From Sphaerospermopsis aphanizomenoides BCCUSP55 (GTDB taxonomy: Bacteria; Cyanobacteriota; Cyanobacteriia; Cyanobacteriales; Nostocaceae), in NCBI RefSeq assembly GCF_001586785.1, contig NZ_LUFH02000005.1, positions 1 through 64,000 of the forward strand: 64,000 nt of DNA, in the 5' to 3' direction. The position numbers were made by a program, and so were the translations under genes. Of the stretch, positions 16,133-25,884 are shown one piece after another (positions within the stretch are counted from its first letter, which is position 1; the number at the start of each line of letters is the position of its first letter). The notes under the pieces are model-generated. The model ran no database searches. It had not been told where the DNA came from and saw nothing but the letters and a program-made list of their open reading frames with translations.

Positions 16133-19100
16133 GTGCTTCAGACCATGCATCTGCATTATTTACTCCCCCAACATCTTGAAGAATTAGTCAAGAGTAGCTG
16201 TATAGATTTACACTTAGCGCGAATGAATTTTATCTCGCTTCAAGGTGTGAATGCCTATCAGTATCTACTCATATCTGAACAACTCCCTCGCACTAATACT
16301 GGCATGATTAAAAGTGGGTTGTTACAACGTTATAGCCATATTACAGCAGGAGGTTGGTGGTGTTCTGGAAGAGACCCCCTCAATAATTGGCACAAGATGG
16401 AATGGGGATGTTTTAAACCAACTCAACCCCGACAAAATCAAAACGGTAAGTTGATTAAATATGAACATCCTCCCAGCACACCAATGCGAGTGTTTTGTCT
16501 GAGAGTAAATCAGCAAATTTGGCAGCAAGTTTCCCAGCGTTACAATATTCCCATGCCTCACAATATCACCATTGCTGATGACGGTGAAGCAGAGGGTTTT
16601 TGGCAATGGGTAATGGAATATAATCTCTCAATCATTATTTGTGAAGGGGCAAAAAAAGCAGCAGCTTTATTAACACAAGGTTATGTGGCTGTTGGTATTC
16701 CTGGAATTACTAGCGGTTATCGAGTTTTGAAAGATAACTTTGGTAAAGTTTCCCGTCGTCAATTGATACCTGAATTAGAAGTTTTTGCTACTAAGAAGCG
16801 GAGAATTTATATATGTTTTGATTTTGAAAATCAAGCTCAAAAAATTGCTGCTGTCAATAATGCTATTTCCCAACTTGGTTGTTTATTTCAACAACAAGAT
16901 TGTCCGGTGAAAGTTGTGGAATTACCAGGCACAGAAAAGGGAGTTGATGAGTTTATTCTTGCTAAAGGTGCTACTTATTTTGAAAAAATATATCGTCAAA
17001 GTGTAGATTTAGAAATTTACCTCGCTCAAACTAAACCCCATAGTCATTTAACCATTAATCCGGCATTAACTGTTAATCAACCTTATTTAGAAAAAATACC
17101 ATTTCCTACTTCTGGCTTAGTGGGAGTCAAATCAGCTAAAGGTACAGGTAAAACGACTGGACTACAAGCCGTTGTGACTCAAGCCAAAAGTCGTAATCAA
17201 CCTGTTTTATTAATTACGCACCGCATTCTGTTAGGACGGTTTTTATGTGAAAAAATCGGCATTCAATGGGGAGTTAATCAAGAGATATGGACTGGAGAAA
17301 CACAAGCAAATTTAGCAATTACCAAATCCTTTGGTTTGTGTATTGATTCTCTTTGGAAATTGCATCCAGAAGACTGGCAAGGAGCGATAGTTATTTTAGA
17401 TGAAGTTGAGCAATGTCTATGGCATCTGCTTAATAGTAATACCTGTAAACATAAACGAGTAAAAATTTTGGGGTTTTTTCGGGAATTGATTTCTACAGTT
17501 CTCACAACTGGAGGTTTAGTTATTGCTCAAGATGCGGATTTAACAGATATTTCTCTAGAATATTTACAAGGTTTAGCAGGAATTAAAACCACACCTTGGG
17601 TACTTGTCAATCAATGGAAACCCAAACAAGGTTGGGATGTCACTTTTTATGATTCACCTAACCCCACACCATTAATTCATCAACTAGAATTAGATTTAAT
17701 TGCTGGACGTAAATGTTATGTAACTACGGATAGTCGTACAGGACGTTATAGTTGTGAAACCATTGAACATTACCTCAAAGAAAGATTACAGAAATTAAGA
17801 AAGAAATTTCCTGATACTTTAGTAGTCAGTAGTCAAACTACTAATACACCTGGTCATGCAGCAGTTGATTTTATTTCGGCAATTAATCAAAAAATTACTG
17901 ATTATAATACCGTATTTGTCACCCCTAGTTTGGGGACGGGAATTAGTATTGATGTCCAACATTTTGACCGCGTTTATGGGATTTTTCAAGGTGTAATTCC
18001 TGATGCAGAAGCACGTCAAGCACTAGCAAGAGTAAGGGATGATGTCCCCCGTGTTGTCTGGTGTGCAAAACGTGGTATAGGTTTAATTGGTAGTGGCAGT
18101 ACAAGTTATCAGTTACTATCTCATTGGTATCAGGAAAATCAAAAAGAAAATTTAGCTTTGCTAAGTCCTTTACATAAAATAGATGTAGATTTACCTACGG
18201 TATATGATCCAATTCATTTACGAACTTGGGCGAAATTATCTGCTAGAGTCAATGCTTCCATGCGGTTATACCGTCAATCACTACAAGATGGTTTGATTGC
18301 TGATGGACATAAAATTATTATGCGTAGTAATGAGGTTCATAATAATATCATTCGAGATTTACGCTTGGCCTTTTTTGCTACTGATTCCAGCGACTCAGAA
18401 ACCCGCAAACGTTTAATTATGGAAATTGTCAAAGTCCAAAAAGATTGGAATCAAAGTCGTCATAAAGCTAAAGATATTAAACGCAAAATCAAAGAAATTA
18501 AACAACAAAATCAATTATTAACTGCAAAGGCTGTAGCGACAGCTAAGGATATTGATTATGTAGAATATGAGCAGCTATTGGCTAAACACTCTCTCAGTCA
18601 TGAAGAACGCCATCAAATCAATAAATATATTCTCAGAGATTTGTATGGTGTGGAAGTAACTCCGCTGCTAAAGTTGCGTGATGATCAAGGGTATTATGGA
18701 CAATTGTTAATTCATTATTATCTCACTCATGAAAGTGAATATTTCCATACCAGAGATCAACAAGAATGGCATCAACAACTACATTGGGGTGGTGGAAAGG
18801 TTTTTTTACCAGATTTAAAAACTTATACTCTCAAGGTTGAAGCTATGCGTGCATTAGGAATGCTACAATTTTTGGAAACAAGCAGGTTATTTAGGGAAAG
18901 TGATCCTGATTTAATTTGGTTAAAGAATGTTGCTGTGCAGAGTAATAAACATATTAAACGAGCATTAGGTATTGATGTGGTACAAGGAAAAGAAGTTATT
19001 TCTGGGATGAAAATTCTGGGCAGACTTTTAAAGCTATTAGCTTTGAAGTTGCAGCAGGTAAATGATGTTTATCATATTGATCCAGAAACTTTAGATGATG

Positions 19101-19222
19101 GTAGAAATGAAATATTTAAAGTCTGGCAGCACCGTGATGATTTACGATTAAACCATTTACATGGTATTAGTGATGAAGTGAGAATTCAGCCATTAGAGGT
19201 CATATTGACTACTGACCATTAA
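16133..19222 (+). CDS. Plasmid-type replication protein, CyRepA1/DUF3854-like
   Basis: This protein has 1029 aa. The N-terminal third has a TOPRIM-like segment (IIICEGAKKAAALL, about 168-182, and RIYICFDFENQ, about 225-235), as in DUF3854 primase-like domains. A helicase follows: Walker A KGTGKTT (about 339-345) and Walker B IVILDEVEQ (about 416-424). A C-terminal helicase part includes TPSLGTGISID and an arginine-rich QALARVRDD. This layout matches the large cyanobacterial plasmid replication proteins named CyRepA1. The likely roles are origin opening and priming. On a chromosome it suggests an integrated plasmid or element. The start is a GTG; an ATG four codons later is also possible. Confidence 0.75.
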   Translation: MLQTMHLHYLLPQHLEELVKSSCIDLHLARMNFISLQGVNAYQYLLISEQLPRTNTGMIKSGLLQRYSHITAGGWWCSGRDPLNNWHKMEWGCFKPTQPRQNQNGKLIKYEHPPSTPMRVFCLRVNQQIWQQVSQRYNIPMPHNITIADDGEAEGFWQWVMEYNLSIIICEGAKKAAALLTQGYVAVGIPGITSGYRVLKDNFGKVSRRQLIPELEVFATKKRRIYICFDFENQAQKIAAVNNAISQLGCLFQQQDCPVKVVELPGTEKGVDEFILAKGATYFEKIYRQSVDLEIYLAQTKPHSHLTINPALTVNQPYLEKIPFPTSGLVGVKSAKGTGKTTGLQAVVTQAKSRNQPVLLITHRILLGRFLCEKIGIQWGVNQEIWTGETQANLAITKSFGLCIDSLWKLHPEDWQGAIVILDEVEQCLWHLLNSNTCKHKRVKILGFFRELISTVLTTGGLVIAQDADLTDISLEYLQGLAGIKTTPWVLVNQWKPKQGWDVTFYDSPNPTPLIHQLELDLIAGRKCYVTTDSRTGRYSCETIEHYLKERLQKLRKKFPDTLVVSSQTTNTPGHAAVDFISAINQKITDYNTVFVTPSLGTGISIDVQHFDRVYGIFQGVIPDAEARQALARVRDDVPRVVWCAKRGIGLIGSGSTSYQLLSHWYQENQKENLALLSPLHKIDVDLPTVYDPIHLRTWAKLSARVNASMRLYRQSLQDGLIADGHKIIMRSNEVHNNIIRDLRLAFFATDSSDSETRKRLIMEIVKVQKDWNQSRHKAKDIKRKIKEIKQQNQLLTAKAVATAKDIDYVEYEQLLAKHSLSHEERHQINKYILRDLYGVEVTPLLKLRDDQGYYGQLLIHYYLTHESEYFHTRDQQEWHQQLHWGGGKVFLPDLKTYTLKVEAMRALGMLQFLETSRLFRESDPDLIWLKNVAVQSNKHIKRALGIDVVQGKEVISGMKILGRLLKLLALKLQQVNDVYHIDPETLDDGRNEIFKVWQHRDDLRLNHLHGISDEVRIQPLEVILTTDH

Positions 19223-19284
19223 ATACTTGCAGGGGTATAAGAGTGTGGAGAAAAAAATAAATTCTTACTCCTGTTGTTTGTCTT

Positions 19285-19312
19285 CTGTCACCTGTCACCT
19301 GTCACCTGTCAT
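19285..19312. repeat. Short (TGTCACC)n repeat
   Basis: About three copies of the heptamer lie just before the start of the TPR gene, in the gap after the replication-protein gene. Close to a start codon it may affect the leader of the TPR mRNA. Confidence 0.85.
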
Positions 19313-19314
19313 AT

Positions 19315-20460
19315 ATGAATGCTGAAGAATTAATTCAACTGGGAGTAAAGAAAAATTTACATGGAGATTATGAAGGTGCAATCGCATTTTTTAACCAAGC
19401 TATCCAACTAAATTTCAACTTGGTTGCAGCTTATTACAACCGTGGTAACTCCTACTTGTCCTTAGAAAAATTTGACCAAGCGATCGCAGATTATCAACAA
19501 GTAATCAAACAAGTAAAAGAAAATTCTCTTCAACCACCCGAAAATATCAATTTAGACATTGCTAAGGCATTTCATAATCGGGGTTTAGCTTGTTTTCAAC
19601 GTGGAGATAATCAAGCTGCTATTGCAGATATCAACCAAGCTTTAAAATTCTCTCCAGATTTTGTCGCCGCCTATAGTAACAGAGGTAATATTTGGCATAT
19701 TCTTGGTCAATATATAGAAGCTATTGACGATTATAATCAAGCCATACAATTAAATCCCAATCTAGCAGCAGCCTACCATAATAGAGGTAATAGTCACTAC
19801 GCCCTCCAACAATATGAAGATGCGATCGCCGATTATAATCAAGCATTAAAAATTAATCCTAACTTTGCTGAAGCCTACTATAATCGCGGTTTAATAATGT
19901 CTCATCTTCAAGACTATCAAAGTGCGATCGCCGATTTTACCGAAGCAATACAACGCAATTCTGAAGATGTTCAAGCTTATTATCAACGGGGTTTAATTCA
20001 TAGCACTTTAGGAGACTATAAAAACGCCATTCAAGACTATAATCAAGCATTGCAAATAAATCCGACTATGCCTACAGTTTATGGCTTACGGGCTAATGCA
20101 CGTCGCCATCTAGGAGATTATCAAGGGGCAATTGCAGATACCAATAGATTACTACAACTTAATCCCCATCTGGTAGAAGGATATTGTGATCGCGCAGCTT
20201 CTCATCGCTTCTTAGGAGACTATCAAGCAGCTATTAAAGACTATAATCAAGCATTACAAATAAATCCTAACCTAGCAGACGCTTACTATGCTAGAGGAGA
20301 CATTTACCTACATCTGGGAGACATTCAAGCAGCTATTAAAGATTTCCAAAAATCCGCTCACCTCTTCTACCAACAAGGAAACAAAATATACCATCAAGAA
20401 ATTGTAAATGTAATTACCAAAATTCAGCAATCCCCAGCATCCTTTTTGAATCATCAATAA
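19315..20460 (+). CDS. TPR-repeat protein
   Basis: This 381-aa protein is made almost entirely of about nine to ten tetratricopeptide repeats with the A-Y-x-N-R-G and A-I-x-D-Y-N-Q-A-L patterns. There is no signal peptide or membrane segment, so it should be a cytosolic protein-protein scaffold. No partner domain is fused. It follows the replication-protein gene by 92 bp on the same strand, but simple repeats sit between them, so an operon is doubtful. Confidence 0.85.
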   Translation: MNAEELIQLGVKKNLHGDYEGAIAFFNQAIQLNFNLVAAYYNRGNSYLSLEKFDQAIADYQQVIKQVKENSLQPPENINLDIAKAFHNRGLACFQRGDNQAAIADINQALKFSPDFVAAYSNRGNIWHILGQYIEAIDDYNQAIQLNPNLAAAYHNRGNSHYALQQYEDAIADYNQALKINPNFAEAYYNRGLIMSHLQDYQSAIADFTEAIQRNSEDVQAYYQRGLIHSTLGDYKNAIQDYNQALQINPTMPTVYGLRANARRHLGDYQGAIADTNRLLQLNPHLVEGYCDRAASHRFLGDYQAAIKDYNQALQINPNLADAYYARGDIYLHLGDIQAAIKDFQKSAHLFYQQGNKIYHQEIVNVITKIQQSPASFLNHQ

Positions 20461-20702
20461 ATGAGGTGTAGGGGTGTAGGGGTGTACGGGTGTACGGGTG
20501 TACGGGTGTACGGGTGTAGAGGGTCTTCTATTAATCTTACCTATTCCCTATTCCCCATTCCCTATTCCCTATTCCCTATTCCCTATTCCCTATTCCCTAT
20601 TCCCTATTCCCTATTCCCTATTCCCTATTCCCTATTCCCTATTCCCTATTCCTATTCCCTATTCCCTATTCCCTCTTAACTGTCACCTGTCACCTGTCAC
20701 CT
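20461..20702. repeat. Compound short tandem repeat cluster
   Basis: Three arrays follow each other: a GGTGTACG/GGTGTAGG octamer-like run (20464-20520), about 17 copies of the heptamer TTCCCTA (20540-20670) and about three TGTCACC units (20681-20702). Open frames here read only SLFPIPY-type repeats and are not genes. This is the longest simple-repeat tract in the window. Confidence 0.95.
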
Positions 20703-20794
20703 GAATAGCCGTAATTGTAAAAATTTCCTAAGACTATGTATTAATCCAATACAGTACACTACCTTAGAAAGTAATAAACTTTATCTTAAATATC

Positions 20795-21544
20795 ATGAAT
20801 TGTCCAACTTTTATTCAGTATCTGGGAAAACTTACGGGCTGCATTTCTCCAGTACTGTTAATAGCATTTATCTTACCTGCACAGCTGCTGGCACAACCAT
20901 CACCAGTCAAAATCAGTCTTAAATTCCCCTCTGGAGATTCCAGAGGCACACCAGCATCTACCATTGGAGGAGGAAGAAGAGGAGTGTCCTGCATCAACTT
21001 GGCCACAGGAAAACCTTCTGTCACAGCCTTAATGCCCAAACGGAATAATAAAAGTCTAACTATTTCCGATAGTCCGACATTATATTTTTACGTGCCACAA
21101 ACTACAGCAACTACTGGAGAATTTATACTCAGAAACGACAAAAATAATGATATTTACAACATCAGCTTTGAACTTCCTCAGAAACCAGGAATCATTCACA
21201 TCAAAATACCTCCTACAGCCAAGCTGAAAACAGGCAAAGCATATAAATGGTACTTTTTACTTGTTTGTGATCCAGAAGACAGAAGCAGCGATGAATATAC
21301 TGAAGGAATAATTGAACGCACAACTATCAGTTCATCCTTGAATAAATACTTCCAGCAAGCTAAACCTCTCAAACAAGCAGAAATTTACGCCAAGAATGAC
21401 CTTTGGCCAGAAACCATCACCAAGGTGGCGCAGTTACGCACCCAACAGCCAAAGGAATGGGAAGAACTGTTGAAATCAGTTGGGTTAGAAGTAATAGCCA
21501 AAGAACCTCTGCTTGAGTGTTGCCAACCAAACCCTCAACCTTAA
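20795..21544 (+). CDS. DUF928 family secreted protein
   Basis: This 249-aa protein has an N-terminal signal or anchor (ISPVLLIAFILPAQLLAQ). The DUF928 region follows, with GGGRRG, the LWFYVP-like segment (PTLYFYVPQT), YKWYFLLVC and a helical end (WPETITKVAQLR). The family is cyanobacterial and its function is not known. It is very often next to CHASE2-domain signalling genes, as here, where a CHASE2 cyclase gene starts five bases after the stop codon. It may act with that receptor in the periplasm. Confidence 0.8.
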   Translation: MNCPTFIQYLGKLTGCISPVLLIAFILPAQLLAQPSPVKISLKFPSGDSRGTPASTIGGGRRGVSCINLATGKPSVTALMPKRNNKSLTISDSPTLYFYVPQTTATTGEFILRNDKNNDIYNISFELPQKPGIIHIKIPPTAKLKTGKAYKWYFLLVCDPEDRSSDEYTEGIIERTTISSSLNKYFQQAKPLKQAEIYAKNDLWPETITKVAQLRTQQPKEWEELLKSVGLEVIAKEPLLECCQPNPQP

Positions 21545-21549
21545 TATCA

Positions 21550-23787
21550 ATGAATGCCAATAATCTGAAAAATATTCTTTGGCAAGAACGAGGTTTGTGG
21601 ATTACCACACCAATAATCGCTTTAAGTATCATATTGATACGTTGGGCTGGGTTATTGCAGTCTTGGGAATGGGGGGTTTTTGATCAATATATGCGTTGGC
21701 GACCTCCAGCACCTCCTGACAGCCGCCTTGTTATAGTTGGTATTAATGAAGAAGACTACCATAATCTGAAACAAGCAGTTATTACAGATCAGGTCTTAGC
21801 TAAATTACTCCAGAAACTAAAAGCCAAACAACCAAGAGCCATTGGACTGGATATTTATCGTGATTTACCTTCACCACCTGGTACGTCAGAATTAGAACAA
21901 GTATTTAAATCAACACCTAATCTCCTAGGGATTGAGAAAGCGGTTGGCAAAAATACGTATGAAAGAGTCAAGGCACCGCCCATCCTTAAATCTTTAAATC
22001 AAGTAGGTGCGAACGACCTAGTGGTTGATGCAGACAACAAAGTGCGGCGTGGTTTAATGTATGTGAACCCTAAAAAGGGAGAAACAGTCTACAGCTTCAG
22101 CTTGTATTTAGCTTTGCATTATCTAGAAAAAGAAGGAATTCTCGCTACCCCAGATTTCCAGATTGGGAAAGCCAAATTTACTCCCTTTGGAAGTAATGAT
22201 GGTGGCTATGTGCGTGCTGACGATGGCGGCTACCAAATATTAATTAACTACAGAGGCAAAAGGGGTAGCTTTCCAACCGTTTCCATGACTGATATTTTGA
22301 CCGACAAAGTACCAGCAGATTGGGGACGCGATCGCATCATCATGATTGGGTATACAGGAGAAAGTTTTAGAGACACATTTTTTACACCCCACAGTAGTGG
22401 ACTGCTCGGACTCGCAGAACCTATGACTGGGGTAGAAATTCATGCTCATCTCACCAGCCAAATTATCAATGCCGCCTTGGGAAATCGACCTCTGTTTAAA
22501 AGTTGGTCAGAACCCCAAGAATGGCTATGGATACTATTCTGGAGTGGGGTTGGCGCTCTCCTGACTTGGAAATTGCGATTCCAAAACCTGCTGACATTTC
22601 CGAGGATATTGACTGTTTTACTAGCAGGAGGGGCTTTACTAGGCAGCACCTACGCAGCTTTGATCTGGGGTTGGTGGTTGCCTGTGGTTCCCGCATTTTT
22701 AGCACTTACAGGTTCTGCCATTGCCATTACAGCTTACATTGCTCGTACTGCTGAACATATCCGCAAGGTATTCGGACGTTACATCAATGATGAAGTTGTA
22801 GCCACCTTACTAGAAAGTCCAGAAGGATTGAAATTAGGGGGTGAACGACGACAAATTACCATCTTCACCTCTGATTTAAGAGGATTCACCGCCACATCTG
22901 AAAGACTACCTCCAGAACAAGTAGTGCAAATTCTCAACTTTTACCTGGAATGCATGGCCGATGAAATCACTAAATATCACGGAACAATTGATGAATTCAT
23001 GGGGGATGGTATTTTAGTTCTTTTTGGCGCTCCTACTGCTAGAAAAGACGATGCTGTTAGAGCCGTTGCTTGCGGTGTTGCCATGCAGTTAGCAATGGTC
23101 AAAGTTAACACCCAAATGACAGCATGGGGTTTACCACCCCTAGAAATGGGTATTGGTATTAATACAGGTGTTGTGGTAGTAGGTAATATTGGCTCTGAAA
23201 AACGTACTAAGTATGGTATTGTCGGCAGTCAAGTCAATTTAACTTACCGAATTGAAGGCTACACCACAGGCGGCGAAATTATTATTTCTGAATCCACTTT
23301 TAAAGAAGTAGAGTCAATGGTAGTAATTGACCGGCAATTACAAGTCACACCAAAAGGAGTTAAAGAACCAATCAACATCTATAAAATAGCTGGCATTGCT
23401 GGGGAATACAATCTTTTTCTTCCCCAAAACCAAGAAGAATTATGCACCCTTACTGAACCCATTCCCATTGAATACGCAGTTGTAGATGGTAAAAACATAG
23501 GTAACGTTTTGTTCACGGGAAACTTAATCAGACTCTCAAAACATGAAGCTGAGATTTATTTAGCAAATGAAGAACTCCACGAGCCGCCATCTTACTTAAG
23601 TAATATCAAACTTAATTTATCCAAGCCAGATCAACCAGAAGAAACCGGAGATATCTATGCCAAAGTCTTAGACAAACCTGCTCAAATAGGTCACTTTTGT
23701 ATTCGTTTTACCGCTAAACCACCAGGAATTATCACCAAGTTCAAAACCTTAATTGAACAGATTAATTCTCAAAAATCACAATCTTAA
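21550..23787 (+). CDS. CHASE2-domain class III nucleotide cyclase
   Basis: This protein has 745 aa. A first membrane helix is followed by a periplasmic CHASE2 sensor (about 40-320), then two to three membrane helices (about 325-405), then a class III cyclase domain (about 430-600). Both metal Asp residues are seen (TSDLRGFT and EFMGDGIL), as are the N and R of the transition-state pair (VNLTYRIEG). At the position that is Lys in typical adenylyl cyclases there is Glu, so cAMP as product is not certain. A ~130-residue C-terminal beta-rich extension is unassigned. The ATG at 21550 is preferred over a TTG at 21517, since it avoids a 28-bp overlap with the DUF928 gene. Confidence 0.85.
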   Translation: MNANNLKNILWQERGLWITTPIIALSIILIRWAGLLQSWEWGVFDQYMRWRPPAPPDSRLVIVGINEEDYHNLKQAVITDQVLAKLLQKLKAKQPRAIGLDIYRDLPSPPGTSELEQVFKSTPNLLGIEKAVGKNTYERVKAPPILKSLNQVGANDLVVDADNKVRRGLMYVNPKKGETVYSFSLYLALHYLEKEGILATPDFQIGKAKFTPFGSNDGGYVRADDGGYQILINYRGKRGSFPTVSMTDILTDKVPADWGRDRIIMIGYTGESFRDTFFTPHSSGLLGLAEPMTGVEIHAHLTSQIINAALGNRPLFKSWSEPQEWLWILFWSGVGALLTWKLRFQNLLTFPRILTVLLAGGALLGSTYAALIWGWWLPVVPAFLALTGSAIAITAYIARTAEHIRKVFGRYINDEVVATLLESPEGLKLGGERRQITIFTSDLRGFTATSERLPPEQVVQILNFYLECMADEITKYHGTIDEFMGDGILVLFGAPTARKDDAVRAVACGVAMQLAMVKVNTQMTAWGLPPLEMGIGINTGVVVVGNIGSEKRTKYGIVGSQVNLTYRIEGYTTGGEIIISESTFKEVESMVVIDRQLQVTPKGVKEPINIYKIAGIAGEYNLFLPQNQEELCTLTEPIPIEYAVVDGKNIGNVLFTGNLIRLSKHEAEIYLANEELHEPPSYLSNIKLNLSKPDQPEETGDIYAKVLDKPAQIGHFCIRFTAKPPGIITKFKTLIEQINSQKSQS

Positions 23788-23791
23788 CGAA

Positions 23792-23885
23792 GGCAGGAGG
23801 CAGAAGGCCGTTGTTGTAACGGGGATTTATACCCTGCTCCAAAAACTTTGGACGAAGTCCGGTTTTAGACCCGATTGTTTTGATA
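23792..23885 (+). repeat. ~100-bp interspersed repeat, copy A
   Basis: This matches the reverse complement of 60542-60662 at roughly 85% by eye. It contains GGCCGTTGTTGTAACGG, the hairpin GGACGAAGTCC, and CGGTTTTAGACCCGATTGTTT. It starts directly after the cyclase gene and may also act as its terminator. The 160 bases that follow hold a degenerate AGCGGCTTCCCGCAGGG-type repeat (24018-24036) but no gene. Confidence 0.75.
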
Positions 23886-24048
23886 ATTTCCCAAATCCAA
23901 CTACTGACTACTGGCAAAATGACTGGGAGCATCCCAAATGTGTAAGTTTATTTTTTGGAAAGAAAGGCAATTTCTCCAAGGCTTGATATGAACTAACCCC
24001 AAAGAACGCATAGACGCGGAGCGGCTTCCCGCAGGGTAGGACACAAAG

Positions 24049-25764
24049 TTAACGATTTACTTGTAACCAAATTTCTAAACTTACTAATAACCACAATTTC
24101 ACACCATATCTGCCCCAAATATCTCCTTTAAAATCTAACCAGTTACGGACAATTTCCTGATTGATATAAGGTGAAATTGCGCTTGTTTTATTTAACAACA
24201 ACTTTCTTGTTTCTCGTTGCCAATATTTCCGAAATCCTAATTGTACAGGCACCATCATTCCGCTTTTGGGACGATGAATAATAGCATCTGGTAAAATATC
24301 ACTCACGGCTTTTTTCAAAACTGCTTTTTCTTCCACACCAGAAAGTTTATATTCGGGGGGAATTTGCATACTCAAATCAACTACTCGCTGATCAAATAGC
24401 GGTGATAAACCCTGTAAACCTGCGGCTTGAGTTAAGTTATTCACTTTTGTTAAAATCTGATCTGCACCTTTAAATTTAATATTCAATGCCATTAATCTAT
24501 TTAAATAATTAGCCTGGGAATTTAAATCATGGTCAAATACAGATGACTCGTTTTTTAAACTTTGGTAAATTTCTGATTTTAAAAGTTGTGATAAATCGGA
24601 AGCGCACTTCTGAAAAGCCATCAAATAGGCTGGCAGTGCAGCTTGATTATTGATTGCACTATACAAACTATTAATTAACATCGGTTGATTTTTGGGTCCA
24701 CCAAAACAAGGGTCTCCACCTTCTCCGTTCAGGGTAGTCTGCACGTTTTCCCTTGCTAGTTTTCCTACTAATAAATTGGGTACTGTCAAAGGATCACCAA
24801 TAGGATCATCTAGATACATCATTGTTTCTGGTAGACGTTCCCACATATCTCGAAAGGTGATTTCTAAAATGTGATGTTGAGTTTGACAATGTTGGGCAAC
24901 TAAGCTAGAAAATTCTAATTCATTGGGTGTTTCTGTACCAAAATGAATGGAATAGGTGTGAACTGGTGCATAATGCAATTTTGCTGCTAATGCGGTAATG
25001 CTGCTAGAATCTAATCCACCAGATAGGAATATCCCAACAGGTTGATTTTTGGGTAAATATTCCTGGACAATTTGCTCAAGTAAAGAACGCAGTTTTTCAC
25101 CATACCATTCTAAAGGCTGATGTGCGTCTGTAATTTGTTCTTGCAGTTGCCAATAATAATAAACTTTGTTTAATGGCATTTCTAGAAATGTTCCGGGACG
25201 CATTTCTCGGACATCTTGCCACAGTGTTCTTTCTCCTGGAACAAATGCACAACAGAGATAATCTCGCAATGCAACTACATCTAAATCATGGGAATGATAA
25301 GGGTTAAGGGTGTTTAATTTTGGGGCAATCCAGCGCGTTAAACCAGTGTTAGTGTAATATAAAGTCCGGCTACCTATGGGATCTCTTCCTAAATATAATA
25401 CTTGCTTTTCTCGATCCCAAACTACTAAACCAAACATTCCCACCAAGAGGCTTAAAGATTCAGAGTTGTATTTTTCCCAAAGCTGTGCAATTATTTGTTG
25501 ATTACTGACATGATCATGAATATCAATTGCCAATTTTTGAATTAGTTCTAACCGATTACTTAACCATATATCACCCACTACGATAAATCTTTGTGAAGGA
25601 CTAATGGCAAAATTATCTGGTGGAGAAATAACTGCAAATTTATCATCCCGCCAAATAACATTGACTGTTAATTTATCTAAATTGCCATAAACTACACACC
25701 AACTAGAAGTAACTTCAAGATGGGAAATTGTTGATCGAGGAGTTTTTAAAAGATTAAAAAACAT
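24049..25764 (-). CDS. Asparagine synthase-related protein without the glutaminase Cys
   Basis: This protein has 571 aa. The N-terminal ~190 residues have the fold pattern of a class II glutamine amidotransferase (LVVWDREKQVLYLGRDPIGSRTLYY) but start MFFNLL instead of MCG. The Cys nucleophile is therefore missing and glutamine cannot be hydrolysed. The synthase part has the PP-loop SGGLDSSS (248-255) and the later GEGGDPCFGG, so ATP activation of a carboxylate should work. Such proteins can be ammonia-dependent asparagine synthetases or amide-forming enzymes in peptide or exopolysaccharide pathways (lasso cyclases also lack the Cys). No precursor peptide gene is seen nearby. Confidence 0.75.
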   Translation of the reverse strand: MFFNLLKTPRSTISHLEVTSSWCVVYGNLDKLTVNVIWRDDKFAVISPPDNFAISPSQRFIVVGDIWLSNRLELIQKLAIDIHDHVSNQQIIAQLWEKYNSESLSLLVGMFGLVVWDREKQVLYLGRDPIGSRTLYYTNTGLTRWIAPKLNTLNPYHSHDLDVVALRDYLCCAFVPGERTLWQDVREMRPGTFLEMPLNKVYYYWQLQEQITDAHQPLEWYGEKLRSLLEQIVQEYLPKNQPVGIFLSGGLDSSSITALAAKLHYAPVHTYSIHFGTETPNELEFSSLVAQHCQTQHHILEITFRDMWERLPETMMYLDDPIGDPLTVPNLLVGKLARENVQTTLNGEGGDPCFGGPKNQPMLINSLYSAINNQAALPAYLMAFQKCASDLSQLLKSEIYQSLKNESSVFDHDLNSQANYLNRLMALNIKFKGADQILTKVNNLTQAAGLQGLSPLFDQRVVDLSMQIPPEYKLSGVEEKAVLKKAVSDILPDAIIHRPKSGMMVPVQLGFRKYWQRETRKLLLNKTSAISPYINQEIVRNWLDFKGDIWGRYGVKLWLLVSLEIWLQVNR

Positions 25765-25805
25765 AATATTAATTCACAAGGCATAATTATAGGAATCAGT
25801 AAGTG

Positions 25806-25828
25806 GCTACGCCACGCTACGCGAACAG
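25806..25828. repeat. Palindromic GCCACGCTACGCGAAC repeat
   Basis: This is a member of the dispersed palindromic repeat type also present at 2001-2031 and 39233-39294. It lies in the 336-bp gap between the asparagine-synthase-like gene and the phosphorylase gene. Confidence 0.6.
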
Positions 25829-25884
25829 CTTTTACCTAGTAGGTAGACAGATTTTTTCTCAAATCATAATATTGCCAACTGTAA

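Noticed and set aside
20461-20704. Open frames of 68-72 residues reading SLFPIPY repeats
   Set aside because: They consist of TTCCCTA and TGTCACC short repeats only; no start signal and no protein-like composition.
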